From Bryobacteraceae bacterium (GTDB lineage: Bacteria > Acidobacteriota > Terriglobia > Bryobacterales > Bryobacteraceae): a DNA stretch of 64,000 nucleotides. The stretch spans positions 1 to 64,000 of the forward strand of contig CANGYQ010000017.1 of the NCBI GenBank assembly GCA_947458745.1, read 5' to 3'. The translations under genes and the position numbers were made by a program. A model generated the notes under the pieces. The model made no database searches and was not told the origin of the DNA. It saw only the letters and a program-made list of their open reading frames with translations. This document shows, in pieces, positions 9,039 through 18,591 of this stretch (the stretch's first letter is position 1; every line of letters begins with the position of its first letter).

Positions 9039-10270
9039 CGTCACGCCGCAACTTTCTCCGCATCGGGGCCTCGGCATTGGGCCTGGACCTGCCGCAACTA
9101 CTGGCCGCTACGGGACCGGCGAAGAACTGCATCATCTACTTCCAGGAAGGCGGCGCTTGCCAGCACGACAGCTTTGACCCGAAGCCCGATCAACCGGTGG
9201 AGATTCGCGGCGCCTGGAAGTCCATCCCGACGGCGCTGCCGGGCGTCCACTTCTCGGAGCTGCTGCCACGGTGCGCGGCGCAGGCGAACAAGTTCGCGGT
9301 GATCCGCTCGATGTACTCCAAGGAAGCGATTCATGAGAAGGCCAAGCAGTACATCTTCTCCGGCTCGCGGCCCAACAATGCGTTCAAGCACCCGGTGTTT
9401 GGCTCCGTGGTGGCCAAGGAATTAGGGCCTCGCAACGGTGTGCCGCCGTTTGTCTGCATTCCGCGGCGCGACATCTGCGCCGATGCGGGCTTTCTGGGTG
9501 CGGCCTATGATCCGTTCATCACGGGCGACCCCGGCAAGAAGGAGTTCCGGGTCCAGGATCTCAGCCTGCCCGCCACCGTGTCGCTGGAAGAGTCGGCATC
9601 GCGGGAACGGCTGCTGCGGTCGATGGACGAAGAGCTGCGGCAGGTAGAGAAATCGAAGCTGCTGGAAGGGATGGACTACTTCTACCAGAAGGCGTTTGAT
9701 CTGGTGGTATCGGAACCCGCCCGCAAGGCCTTCAACATTGAGGAAGAGCCCGCAAAGCTGCGCGACCAGTATGGCCGCAACTCCGCCGGGCAAGGGGCAC
9801 TGCTGGCGCGGCGGCTGATCGAAGCGGGCGTGCGACTGGCGGCAGTCTTCCAAGGCGGGTACGACGCCCATGGCGGCATTGTCGAATCGAGCAAGAGCAT
9901 CTTCCCGGTCTTTGACCAGGCGTTCTCGACGCTGATTGAAGATCTGGAACAGCGCGGGCTGCTGGACTCGACGCTGGTGCTCGCGATCGGCGAATTTGGC
10001 CGCACGCCGCACATCAACCACTCCGCGGGGCGGGACCATTGGCCGGGCGTCTTCTCCATCGCTGCCGCAGGCGCGGGCATTCGGGGCGGCCAGATCATCG
10101 GCTCCAGTGACGCCCAAGGGGGCGCGCCGCAGGACCGCCCGCTGTCCATTGAAGACCTGGGCGCGACGGTCTACAAGAAGCTGGGGCTAGATCCGCACAA
10201 GGAGTACCGCAGCAACGGACGCCCCGTCAAGATGAACGACGGCGGTGTGCCGATCCGGGAACTGTTCTGA
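9035..10270 (+). CDS. DUF1501 protein with Tat-type signal
   Basis: A 411-residue DUF1501 protein of the alkaline-phosphatase/sulfatase superfamily fold. The N-terminus MTSRRNFLRIGASALGL is a classic twin-arginine signal. Landmarks include IIYFQEGGACQHDSFDPKPD (about 32-51), RSMYSKEAIHEKAKQY, an AIGEFGRTPHIN segment and GRDHWPG near 335. The start ATG 9035 overlaps the previous stop as ATGA, indicating translational coupling with the DUF1549/DUF1553 gene; this pairing is recurrent in planctomycetes and Solibacter relatives. The longer open frame upstream overlaps the previous gene and lacks the Tat signal at its start. The enzymatic activity is unknown. Confidence 0.85.
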   Translation: MTSRRNFLRIGASALGLDLPQLLAATGPAKNCIIYFQEGGACQHDSFDPKPDQPVEIRGAWKSIPTALPGVHFSELLPRCAAQANKFAVIRSMYSKEAIHEKAKQYIFSGSRPNNAFKHPVFGSVVAKELGPRNGVPPFVCIPRRDICADAGFLGAAYDPFITGDPGKKEFRVQDLSLPATVSLEESASRERLLRSMDEELRQVEKSKLLEGMDYFYQKAFDLVVSEPARKAFNIEEEPAKLRDQYGRNSAGQGALLARRLIEAGVRLAAVFQGGYDAHGGIVESSKSIFPVFDQAFSTLIEDLEQRGLLDSTLVLAIGEFGRTPHINHSAGRDHWPGVFSIAAAGAGIRGGQIIGSSDAQGGAPQDRPLSIEDLGATVYKKLGLDPHKEYRSNGRPVKMNDGGVPIRELF

Positions 10271-12000
10271 TGCGCGGCTTGATCCTGCTGCTCCCGCTGG
10301 CCATGCTGGGTGGCCCGCATGTGCTGCGCGTGATGCCGCTGGGCGGCCAAGCGGGCACTACCGTGGAGGTGGAGTTCACGGGCAGCGATCTGGAGGCAGT
10401 GCAAGAGGCACGCTTCGATTCGCCGGATCTGGCTTGGGTGGAGACCGTGGCGGCCACGGTCAAATCGGTGAAGGGCCGCATCCGGATCGCACCGCAGGCG
10501 GCGCTGGGCCCGCACCGGGTGCAGCTGATCTCGCGCACCGGACGCAGCAATTCCTGGTTGTTTAACGTCAACCAGTTCCCCAATCTGCTGCGAACGACGG
10601 GCCGTCAGCCGATCACGCTGAAGCCCCAGGTGATCCAGGGGCAGATGAAGGGGCTGGCCGATCAACATTGGTTCACGTTCCCGGCCCAGACCGGAGAACG
10701 ATGGCTGTTCGACCTGCAATCGATCGAACGCGGCGGGTTCCTGGAGTGTTCCCTGACGCTCTACGACGAAGCGGGCCGCGAGGTGGCGCACAACGAGGAT
10801 CAGGACGAGTTTCTGGAGACGCCGCGGTTGGCGCAGGTCTTCGCGCGCGCTGGCAACTACACACTGAAGATCGACCAGTACCGGGGCCCCCAAGGCGTGG
10901 CGTGCGGTGAGAATTGTGTCTACCAGTTGCAGATTTCGCAGTTGCCGGTGGTGACGGGGCTCTACCCGCTGGGGGCCAGGCCCGGTAGCCGCTATTCGGT
11001 CCACGTCTCGGGCGAAGCTCTGGCTGGCACCACCGGTATGGTTCTGGTGCGCGCCCGTGGGGCCGAACACTACCGCCTGACGTTTCCCTACACGCTGCCG
11101 GTCGACGGCAGTGACACAAGCCCGCAGCGGATTGAAGCCCGCCGCGTGAAGGCTACAGCGGCCGGCGTCGATGGCGAATTTGAGCTGCCCGCCACGGCCC
11201 AGCCTGGACTCTGGCGGCTGTGGCTGCAGACCCGCACCGGGTGGGCCGAAGCGATCACTGCGGACATCAGCACCGGTGAAGCGATGGACGGCCAGTTATT
11301 GATGGGCCCGGGGCGACATCCCGTGGACCTGCGAGCAGGCGAGCCGTTCCATGCCTGGACACTGGCTGCACAGTTGGGGCTGCCCGAAATCGATACAGTG
11401 CTGGAACTCTGGAGCGCGGACGGCAAGCTGCTGGCTGAACATGATGACCTGATGAGCGGCCAGGGAACGGTGATCGGCAACCCGGACAGTAGCCTCTTTT
11501 ATCTGCCGCAGAAGTCGGAGAAGGCCACCCTGGTGGTTCGCGACCGCACGGACCGCACCGGTCCCACTTATGCTTACCGCCTGCACGTGCGCCCCCAAGC
11601 GCCGTCGTTCCAGCTGCTGGCAGAACCGGAAGAGCTATCGGCCGCGGCGGGTACGGAGACGGAAGTGACCGTGCTGCTGATCAAGGAGCCGGGGTTTGAG
11701 AAGGCGGTGGATGTGTGGGTGGAAGGCCACCCGGAAGCAAAGGGTAACTTCCGCGCCGACCAGCATTTTGGCCCCTCGGGCGACGGCGACAACATCAACA
11801 TTCCGGCGGTGAAGCTGAAGCTGAAAGTCCCGGCCAGTGCCGCTGCCGGAGACTATCCGTTCCAGTTGCGCGGCCGAGCGGCGGACGGCGCGGGCGGCCT
11901 GGTGGAAGGATTGAGCACGCTCTGGATCGGGCCCCAAGGCAAGCGCAACGACACCCGGCGGCCAATGCCGCAGCCCACCGTCTACGTCTTGCCGCGCTGA
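10270..12000 (+). CDS. Secreted protein with IPT-like and PPC (pre-peptidase C-terminal) domains
   Basis: A 576-residue exported protein that starts inside the stop codon of the DUF1501 gene (TGATG), so it is coupled to it. After a short signal peptide, residues 17-95 look like an IPT/TIG-type beta sandwich (RVMPLGGQAGTTVEVEFTGSDL). Residues about 125-205 resemble a PPC domain (HWFTFPAQTGERWLFDLQS, LTLYDEAGREVAHNED, YTLKIDQYRG), and a second PPC-like segment occurs at about 340-440. A further beta domain ends the protein. No catalytic motif is visible. It is probably a cell-surface or periplasmic binding partner of the DUF1501/DUF1549 proteins (inference from coupling). Confidence 0.75.
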   Translation: MRGLILLLPLAMLGGPHVLRVMPLGGQAGTTVEVEFTGSDLEAVQEARFDSPDLAWVETVAATVKSVKGRIRIAPQAALGPHRVQLISRTGRSNSWLFNVNQFPNLLRTTGRQPITLKPQVIQGQMKGLADQHWFTFPAQTGERWLFDLQSIERGGFLECSLTLYDEAGREVAHNEDQDEFLETPRLAQVFARAGNYTLKIDQYRGPQGVACGENCVYQLQISQLPVVTGLYPLGARPGSRYSVHVSGEALAGTTGMVLVRARGAEHYRLTFPYTLPVDGSDTSPQRIEARRVKATAAGVDGEFELPATAQPGLWRLWLQTRTGWAEAITADISTGEAMDGQLLMGPGRHPVDLRAGEPFHAWTLAAQLGLPEIDTVLELWSADGKLLAEHDDLMSGQGTVIGNPDSSLFYLPQKSEKATLVVRDRTDRTGPTYAYRLHVRPQAPSFQLLAEPEELSAAAGTETEVTVLLIKEPGFEKAVDVWVEGHPEAKGNFRADQHFGPSGDGDNINIPAVKLKLKVPASAAAGDYPFQLRGRAADGAGGLVEGLSTLWIGPQGKRNDTRRPMPQPTVYVLPR

Positions 12001-12069
12001 CCTTGGGGCCTAACTCGAGTAGCTGAGTGACGCCGTCGCAGCAGCTTGATATCCTGGGGACCAATTGCT

Positions 12070-13437
12070 GTGAATCTCCTAACGCGTCGGCGGCTTCTCG
12101 AACGGACGACCCTTGGTTTCGGGTCCATGGTACTAGCCGACCTGCTGCACGCTCAGCAGGGCTCGCACTTTGCGCCGAAGGCGAGGGCGGTGATCCAACT
12201 GGTCCAGAACGGCGGCCCCAGCCAGATGGACTTGTTCGATCCTAAGCCGGAGCTGTTGCGCCTGGCGGGCAAGCCCTTGCCCGGCGGCGTTGAGATTCAC
12301 CAGCCGAACAACGTCAACACGCTTTTGCCCAGCCCCTTCGCCTTCAAGAAGCACGGGCAGTGCGGCATGGACATCTCGGAGATGCTGCCCCATACGGCGC
12401 GCATCGTGGACGACCTGACGTTCATCCGCAGCATGCACACTGAGCACAACAATCACCTGGAAGCGCTGAACATGCTGCTGACATGCAAGATCTTCCCGGG
12501 CCGCCCGGTGATGGGGGCTTGGATCAGCTATGCGCTCGGCAGCGAGAACCAGAACCTGCCTTCGTATGTCGTCTTGCGGGACCCCACCGGCTACACCATC
12601 GGCGGCAAGCAACTGTGGGCCAGCGGCTACCTCCCCGCCACCTACGCGGGCGTTGAGTTCAGCATGAAGGGTGCGCCGGTACACCACTTGAATCCGCCGT
12701 CGCCACAGCCGGACGGGAGCCAGCGCCAGACGCTGGATCTGCTGGCCAAGATCAATCAGGCGCATGCCCGGCAGCATCCGGGCGAACTGGAACTGGAAGC
12801 CCGCATCCGGAATTTTGAACTGGCCGCGCGCATGCAACTGGCCGCCGGAGAAGTGCTGGATGTGTCGCAGGAAACGGCGGCCACCAAGAAGCTTTACGGC
12901 ATCGATGAACCCAACGTGGGTGCCTATGGGCTGCGGTGCCTGATGGCGCGGCGGCTGGTGGAAAAAGGCGTCCGGTTTGTGCAGGTGACCACCAGCCCCG
13001 GCCAACCGTGGGATCACCACAACAGCATCAAGAAGGACATGCACAAGATCGCCACCGAAGTGGACCAAGGCTCGGCGGCGTTGATCACCGATCTGAAAAG
13101 CCGGGGGCTGCTCGATTCGACCATCGTCATGTGGGCGGGCGAGTTCGGGCGGTTGCCGACCACGCAGAACGGCGATGGCCGGGATCACAACCGCAACGCC
13201 TTCACCATCTGGTTTGCGGGCGGCGGGTTCAAGAAGGGTCTCATCTATGGCGAGACGGACGAGTTTGGCTACAAGGCCGTCGTCAACCGCGTCCCGGTAC
13301 CGGACATGATCGCCACCGTTCTGCGCCAGCTGGGCCTGGATCACAAGCAGGTGCAGTATGCCCACGGGGGCCGCCTGGAAACGCCGTCTGACGTCACCGT
13401 CACCGGCGCGAAACCCGTACTGGATCTGCTGGCATGA
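12070..13437 (+). CDS. Second DUF1501 protein with Tat-type signal
   Basis: A 455-residue DUF1501 protein. I chose GTG 12070 because GGGGA at 12056-12060 is a suitably spaced ribosome-binding site and the N-terminus then begins with the twin-arginine segment LTRRRLLERTTLGFGS; TTG 12046 is the longer alternative. Landmarks are QLVQNGGPSQMDLFDPKPEL, FIRSMHTEHNNHLEALNML, IVMWAGEFGRLPTTQ and GRDHNRNAFTIW. It diverges considerably from the DUF1501 protein at 9035, so this is not a recent duplication. It lies 69 bases after the PPC gene and overlaps the next gene by 4 bases (ATGA), repeating the DUF1501-DUF1549 pairing in reverse order. Confidence 0.85.
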   Translation: MNLLTRRRLLERTTLGFGSMVLADLLHAQQGSHFAPKARAVIQLVQNGGPSQMDLFDPKPELLRLAGKPLPGGVEIHQPNNVNTLLPSPFAFKKHGQCGMDISEMLPHTARIVDDLTFIRSMHTEHNNHLEALNMLLTCKIFPGRPVMGAWISYALGSENQNLPSYVVLRDPTGYTIGGKQLWASGYLPATYAGVEFSMKGAPVHHLNPPSPQPDGSQRQTLDLLAKINQAHARQHPGELELEARIRNFELAARMQLAAGEVLDVSQETAATKKLYGIDEPNVGAYGLRCLMARRLVEKGVRFVQVTTSPGQPWDHHNSIKKDMHKIATEVDQGSAALITDLKSRGLLDSTIVMWAGEFGRLPTTQNGDGRDHNRNAFTIWFAGGGFKKGLIYGETDEFGYKAVVNRVPVPDMIATVLRQLGLDHKQVQYAHGGRLETPSDVTVTGAKPVLDLLA

Positions 13438-16094
13438 CCTACCAACTGGCCACTGTCGCGGTGTTGTCGGTGCTTGGCTCGACACCCGTGCGTGCGGAAG
13501 CCCCACGGTACGAGAAGGACGTTCTGCCGATCTTCACCAAGTACTGCTTCACCTGCCACGGGCAAAGCAGCCCCAAGCTGGGCTTGGATCTCCGAACCGC
13601 CAGCGGAGCACTGCGCGGCAGCTTCAACGGGCCGGTGATTGCGAAGGGCAAGCCGGAAGAAAGTCTGTTGTGGAAGAAGGTCTCCACGCACCAGATGCCA
13701 CCCGCGGTCTACGGCCAGACCATTCCCGATGCGGACCTGGAGATCATCAAGCAGTGGATTGCCGCGGATGCGCCATCGGACGCGCCCGTGAAAGTGGCGT
13801 CGGTGGTACCCGCCGTCGTCGTAGCCCGTTGTACGCCCTGCCATGGCGACAAAGTCGCGGCCGCCGGTCTGAAGTTGGCGACGGTGGGTGATGTCTTGAA
13901 GGGCAGCACGAACGGTCCGGTGATCGTGGAAGGCTTTTCGGATCGCAGTGTGCTGGTCCGCCGCGTCAGCAATCACAGCATGCCGCCCAAGGGTTCCGGC
14001 GCACCGTTGACGGAAGCCGAGATCAATGTGATTCGTGAGTGGATTGATCGCGGTGAGTTTAGCGAGATCAGTTCGTTCCATGCAGCGGACCGTCCGTTCA
14101 GCCCCTTGGAAGCGCCGCCCGTCACAGCGGAGCAACGGCGTTTCTGGTCTTTCCAGAAGCCCCAGGCCGTAGCCGTGCCCAAGGTCCGAGCTACGGCGCG
14201 CGTGCGAACGCCGATTGATGCATATCTATTGGGAACGCTAGAAGGCAAGGGCCTCTCGTTCAATCCTGACGCCGCCCCGGGCACCCTGCTGCGGCGCGCT
14301 TATCTTGACCTGACGGGTCTGCCGCCCACGCCCGCCGAAATCGAGGAGTTTGCGCGCGACAGCAATTACGAAAAGCTGATCGACAAGCTGCTCGCTTCGC
14401 CGCGCTATGGCGAACGCTGGGGCCGCCAGTGGCTGGATGCCGCCGGCTACGTCGATACCACGGGCAAGGACTTTGATCCCAAGAAAGCCGAGTACGCCGA
14501 CGGCATGTGGCGCTACCGCGACTACGTCATCAAGGCCTTCAATGAGGACCGGCCGTGGAACCGGTTTCTGACCGAGCAACTGGCGGGCGATGAACTGGTG
14601 GATTGGCGGGAGTTGAAACAACGCACGCCGCAGGTGAACGAACTGCTGACCGCCACCGGCTACCTGCGGACGATTCTCGACATCACCGAAGAGGACATCT
14701 CGAACCTGCCGGTGGAGCGCTATGAGGCGCTGTTCAAGCTGGTGGAGAAAGTCTCCAGCAGCACGCTGGGCTTGACGGTGAACTGCGCCCGCTGTCACAG
14801 CCACAAGTTCGACCCGATCTCGCAACGGGACTACTATCGCTTCCTGGCCCTGTTCACCACTGCCTACAACCCCACCGATTGGATTCAGCCGCAGAACCAC
14901 CATCTCTACCTGCTGCCTACACCCGAGCATGAAGCGATTGAGGCGCGGATGCTGGACGAGCAGTTGAAGCAGATCCCGGAACCGATTCGCGCGGACTTGA
15001 AAGCCGCTTTGAAGACCCCGGCCGACAAGCGGACTGAGATCCAGAAATACCTGTTCAAGAAGTTCGATGAGCCCTTCGCCAAGGCGTACTCGAAGGACCC
15101 GGAGTTTCCCCGCCTGGGCAAGATCCAAGCGTTGTGGGATGTCGGCACGCCACCGGCTATTCGCCTTTTGTTGCGGGGTAGCGCGGATGCGCCGGGTCCT
15201 CGGGTGACACCGGGGTTCTTTGAGGTGCTGACAGCGCCCGGCCGGACTGATGCCTCCAAGCCCACGGCGGCCCAAGGCAAGACCTCCGGCTACCGCCTCG
15301 CCTTTGCCGAATGGCTGACCAGCCCCGAGCATCCGCTGACGGCCCGCGTGATCGTCAACCGGATCTGGCAGGGCCATTTCGGCGTGGGCCTAGTGGCGAC
15401 GCCCGACAACTTCGGCACCGGTGGTGCACGGCCCTCAAACCAGGCGCTGCTGGACTATCTGGCGACGGATTTCATCACCGGCGGTTGGAGCGCCAAGCAG
15501 CTTCACAAGCAGATCATGATGTCGTCGGCTTACCGACAATCCAGCCGCCAGCACGAGGCGGGCAACAAGGCCGACGCGGAGAACAAGCTGCTGTGGCGGA
15601 TGAACCTGATGCGCCTCGATGCGGAGACCCTGCGTGACTCGGTGATCAGTGCCGCGGGCAAGCTGGACTTGACCGCAGGCGGCCCGCCCATTCAACTGGA
15701 GATGCGCCCGGATGGTCTGCAAGTGGTGTCGAGCAAGGAGCCGCCCAACGCCCAATGGCGCCGCAGCATCTATCTCACCCACCGGCGGACCTACCCCATG
15801 AGCTTCCTGGGCGTCTTTGATACGCCCATCATCGACACCAACTGCACACGGCGCGTCCCCTCCGCTACACCGCTGCAATCACTAACCATGCTGAACGATG
15901 AGTTCATCTGGAGAGCCGCCGAAGCGCTGGCGCAGCGCGCCGAGAACAATGTGGACGCGGCGTATCTGCTGACACTTTCCCGCAAGCCGACGGCCGCCGA
16001 GCAGGGATTGGCCGCTGACTTCCTGAAGACGATGCCGTTCCGCGCCTTCGCGCAAGCGCTGCTCAGTTCGAATGAGTTTCTTTACGTCGATTAG
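13434..16094 (+). CDS. DUF1549/DUF1553 protein with two N-terminal cytochrome c-type motifs
   Basis: An 886-residue exported protein, signal peptide about 1-21. It carries two tandem cytochrome-like modules with CxxCH motifs: CFTCH (C38, C41, H42) and CTPCH (C133, C136, H137). DUF1549 follows (about 255-470; YEKLIDKLLASPRYGERWGRQW) with a third motif CARCH at 451-455, then DUF1553 (about 600-880; LTARVIVNRIWQGHFG, RRTYPMSFLGVFDTP). Covalent heme binding is expected from the motifs but not shown. The start overlaps the DUF1501 stop. The next gene converges, only 9 bases away, so the run ends here. The electron donor or acceptor and the substrate are unknown. Confidence 0.87.
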   Translation: MTYQLATVAVLSVLGSTPVRAEAPRYEKDVLPIFTKYCFTCHGQSSPKLGLDLRTASGALRGSFNGPVIAKGKPEESLLWKKVSTHQMPPAVYGQTIPDADLEIIKQWIAADAPSDAPVKVASVVPAVVVARCTPCHGDKVAAAGLKLATVGDVLKGSTNGPVIVEGFSDRSVLVRRVSNHSMPPKGSGAPLTEAEINVIREWIDRGEFSEISSFHAADRPFSPLEAPPVTAEQRRFWSFQKPQAVAVPKVRATARVRTPIDAYLLGTLEGKGLSFNPDAAPGTLLRRAYLDLTGLPPTPAEIEEFARDSNYEKLIDKLLASPRYGERWGRQWLDAAGYVDTTGKDFDPKKAEYADGMWRYRDYVIKAFNEDRPWNRFLTEQLAGDELVDWRELKQRTPQVNELLTATGYLRTILDITEEDISNLPVERYEALFKLVEKVSSSTLGLTVNCARCHSHKFDPISQRDYYRFLALFTTAYNPTDWIQPQNHHLYLLPTPEHEAIEARMLDEQLKQIPEPIRADLKAALKTPADKRTEIQKYLFKKFDEPFAKAYSKDPEFPRLGKIQALWDVGTPPAIRLLLRGSADAPGPRVTPGFFEVLTAPGRTDASKPTAAQGKTSGYRLAFAEWLTSPEHPLTARVIVNRIWQGHFGVGLVATPDNFGTGGARPSNQALLDYLATDFITGGWSAKQLHKQIMMSSAYRQSSRQHEAGNKADAENKLLWRMNLMRLDAETLRDSVISAAGKLDLTAGGPPIQLEMRPDGLQVVSSKEPPNAQWRRSIYLTHRRTYPMSFLGVFDTPIIDTNCTRRVPSATPLQSLTMLNDEFIWRAAEALAQRAENNVDAAYLLTLSRKPTAAEQGLAADFLKTMPFRAFAQALLSSNEFLYVD

Positions 16095-16103
16095 GAAGCG
16101 GCC

Positions 16104-17408
16104 CTAATTGCTGGCTGGGCCCTTCACCAGGGCTTCCAACCATCGATCCACTTCCGCCACCTGCTCCGGCACATTGTTGTGGCCGGTTTCAAGCGCGAGC
16201 AACAGTTTCTTGGGTGCGGTGATGACGTTGTAGGCGGCGTACATCGAAGTGGGCGGGCAGACTTCGTCGTTGAAGCCCCAGGAGTAGAAGCCGGGCACTT
16301 TCAGGCGGCGGGCGAAGTTGACCACGTCGTAGTAGCGCGAGGTCTCAATCTTTTCTGGTGAACGGTGCGCTTGCAACCCCTCAGTGGCGCGGAACATGTG
16401 GGGCCAGCCGCCCGCGCGGTTCTGGAGATAGCCGGTGACATCGGACAAGGCCGGGAAGTAGGCCGTTAAGCCCTTCACGCGGGGGTCCAGCGCTGCGGTG
16501 ATGATCGACAGTGCCCCGCCCTGGCTGCCGCCCGTGACGGCCAGATGGGCGCCGTCCCACTTGGGGTGGCTGGTCAGGTAATCGTTCGCGCGGACGCAGC
16601 CCAGGTAGACGCGGCGGTAGTAGTAGCGGTCACGGCTGTCGAGGGCGATGGTGTTGTAGTTGGCCAGCGCACCGGCACCCAGAGAGTCATACACGGATTG
16701 GTCCATCGTCACCGGGATGCCGTGAATACCCACCTGCAAGGTGATGACCCCGCGCGCCGCCATGGCCGCCATTCCACGATACGGCCGCACGCCTGCGCCG
16801 GGCACCGCGAGCACCGCCGGGTACTTGCCGGGTGCTTTCGGTTCGCACAGGATGCCGTAGAAACGTGAGGACGCGCTGCCGAAGCCAACGTTCTGCAGGT
16901 TGAGATGGAAGCAGTCGGCACCGGCGTTGCCATACTCCGGCAGGGGCGTCAGCTTGGCGTCGATGGGCAGCTTGGCCAGCGCGGCCTTGCCGGCGGCCCA
17001 GAAGGCATCAAAGTCCGCTGGGTCTTGCTGGGTGGGCTGAATCGCTTCCGGCCGGAGGGCGGCGGTGGCGAGGCCGCGGTAGGTCCGCCCGTTGCGCTCC
17101 ACGGTGGCAATGCAGCGGAGAAAGCCCGGCTCGTTTAGGGTACCGCCCTCAACCACCAGCCCCTCGGCGGGAAGCGTGGCGGTTTGCTCAATCACGGGCG
17201 GCATCATCTCGGGGCCAATCCGGTAGGACACCGTGACACCGCTGAGTGGATGTCCGTCCTGCACCGCAACAATGCGGAAGCGTACCGGCTGCCCGGGCTC
17301 GTAGCGCCAGTCGGGGCGTTCTGTCGAGACACGGACCTGGACGGTCCCGATCCGGTCCTGCGCAAACAAGCTGAGCGCGGCAAAGGTGAGGGTGATGAAG
17401 CGAAGCAT
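16104..17408 (-). CDS. Secreted acetyl xylan esterase-like (AXE1) alpha/beta hydrolase
   Basis: A 434-residue hydrolase with a signal peptide ending at FAQ (residue 17). Residues about 20-115 form an extra N-terminal beta domain. The AXE1 domain follows: DFDAFWAAGKAAL (132-144), SRFYGILCEP (181-190), AVPGAGVRPYRG, and the nucleophile elbow GGSQGG with S295. Downstream DPRVKG and ETGHNNVPEQ near the C-terminus likely supply the Asp and His of the triad. The family deacetylates xylan oligosaccharides or cephalosporins. It is the last gene of the long minus-strand block, 52 bases after manC, and it suggests plant-polysaccharide use (inference). Confidence 0.8.
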   Translation of the reverse strand: MLRFITLTFAALSLFAQDRIGTVQVRVSTERPDWRYEPGQPVRFRIVAVQDGHPLSGVTVSYRIGPEMMPPVIEQTATLPAEGLVVEGGTLNEPGFLRCIATVERNGRTYRGLATAALRPEAIQPTQQDPADFDAFWAAGKAALAKLPIDAKLTPLPEYGNAGADCFHLNLQNVGFGSASSRFYGILCEPKAPGKYPAVLAVPGAGVRPYRGMAAMAARGVITLQVGIHGIPVTMDQSVYDSLGAGALANYNTIALDSRDRYYYRRVYLGCVRANDYLTSHPKWDGAHLAVTGGSQGGALSIITAALDPRVKGLTAYFPALSDVTGYLQNRAGGWPHMFRATEGLQAHRSPEKIETSRYYDVVNFARRLKVPGFYSWGFNDEVCPPTSMYAAYNVITAPKKLLLALETGHNNVPEQVAEVDRWLEALVKGPASN

Positions 17409-17460
17409 GGCGTGAACTCAACGATATCGCGCCGCGACTCCATCACGCTGCCCGCGTGCG

Positions 17461-18543
17461 CTACAGCAGTTCGTGCCGCTTTTGCTGCTCGATCAGCTTC
17501 ACCAGATCGCCCACCTTTTGTGCCTGCTCCCGGTCGACGATCAGCAGGGCGTCGTGCGTGTCCACCACCACCAGGTTCTTCACGCCGATCAGCGTCACCA
17601 GTTTGCCGGGGGCGTTGACGTAGTTGCCGGAGGCGAGGTCAGTGAACATGGCTTCGCCACGGACGGCATTGCCGACGCCATCTTTGGTGGCCAGTTCGTA
17701 AACGGCGTTCCAGCTGCCGACGTCATTCCAGCCGACATCGTCGGCAGCCAGACCGACGACGCGCTTGGACTTCTCCATTACGCCCACGTCAATTGAGACG
17801 TTTTCGCAGCGCGGAAACAGCTCCGCCAGCTTAGCGGTGAAGTCCGGGCTGGCGATGGGCGGCAGGCCGGCCAGCAGAGTGGCGGTCTTGGGCAGGTGGG
17901 TGCGGAGTTCCTCGAGCAGCGTGTGGGTGCGCCAGAAGAACATGCCGGCGTTCCAGCTGAAATTGCCGGCCTTCACGAACTTCTTGGCCGTCTTCAAGTC
18001 CGGCTTCTCGCGGAACTGCTTCACCGGATACGGCGTGACTCCGCCCACTTCGGTACCCTTGGGAAACTCGATGTAGCCATAGCCGGTCTCCGGCCAGCGG
18101 GGCTGAATGCCCACCACGGCCAGATTTCCGGCGGCTCCGGCCTTGAAGGCGGCTCGGACGTAGCGCAGGAAGCGCGAGGGCTTCAGCACGACATGGTCCG
18201 CGGGGAAGACGCCCATCACCGAGTCCGGGTCCAGCCCCGAGAGGATCTGCGCGGCCAAGCCAATGGCTGGGGCAGTGTTGCGCTGGGCGGGTTCGGCCAG
18301 AATCTGCGAAGCGGGCACTTCCGGCAGTTGCTGTACGATCTCGTCGCGCAAATGATCGTTGGTCAGCACCCAGATCCGCTCCGGCGGCAGCACGGGCTTC
18401 AGCCGGTCCACCGTCTGCTGGATGAGGGTCCGCTCCCCGAAGAAGGACAGCACCTGTTTGGCGCGAGACTTGCGGCTCAGCGGCCAGAAGCGGGTGCCCC
18501 GCCCTCCGGCCAGGATCAACCCGTAGTAGTTGGAACGTGGCAT
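17461..18543 (-). CDS. manC: Mannose-1-phosphate guanylyltransferase
   Basis: A 360-residue cytoplasmic nucleotidyltransferase that makes GDP-mannose from GTP and mannose 1-phosphate for exopolysaccharide or O-antigen synthesis. The N-terminal signature is LILAGGRGTRFWPLSRKSR (about 8-26), followed by PKQ-like AKQVLSF, VLTNDHL, GVFPADHVV (about 129-137) and EKPDLKTA. It is of the short, single-domain type: the C-terminal isomerase domain of ManC-ManA fusions is absent. ATG 18543 was chosen because the nucleotide-binding motif then sits at the usual distance from the N-terminus; the open frame extends 14 codons upstream. Confidence 0.85.
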   Translation of the reverse strand: MPRSNYYGLILAGGRGTRFWPLSRKSRAKQVLSFFGERTLIQQTVDRLKPVLPPERIWVLTNDHLRDEIVQQLPEVPASQILAEPAQRNTAPAIGLAAQILSGLDPDSVMGVFPADHVVLKPSRFLRYVRAAFKAGAAGNLAVVGIQPRWPETGYGYIEFPKGTEVGGVTPYPVKQFREKPDLKTAKKFVKAGNFSWNAGMFFWRTHTLLEELRTHLPKTATLLAGLPPIASPDFTAKLAELFPRCENVSIDVGVMEKSKRVVGLAADDVGWNDVGSWNAVYELATKDGVGNAVRGEAMFTDLASGNYVNAPGKLVTLIGVKNLVVVDTHDALLIVDREQAQKVGDLVKLIEQQKRHELL

Positions 18544-18591
18544 GAAATGGACCTGCGTTGAAGATGACGGCGGAGCCGTCCGCAAACTTGC

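Noticed and set aside
14238..15377. Minus-strand frame of 379 codons inside the DUF1549/DUF1553 gene
   Set aside because: Antisense shadow of a well-supported gene.
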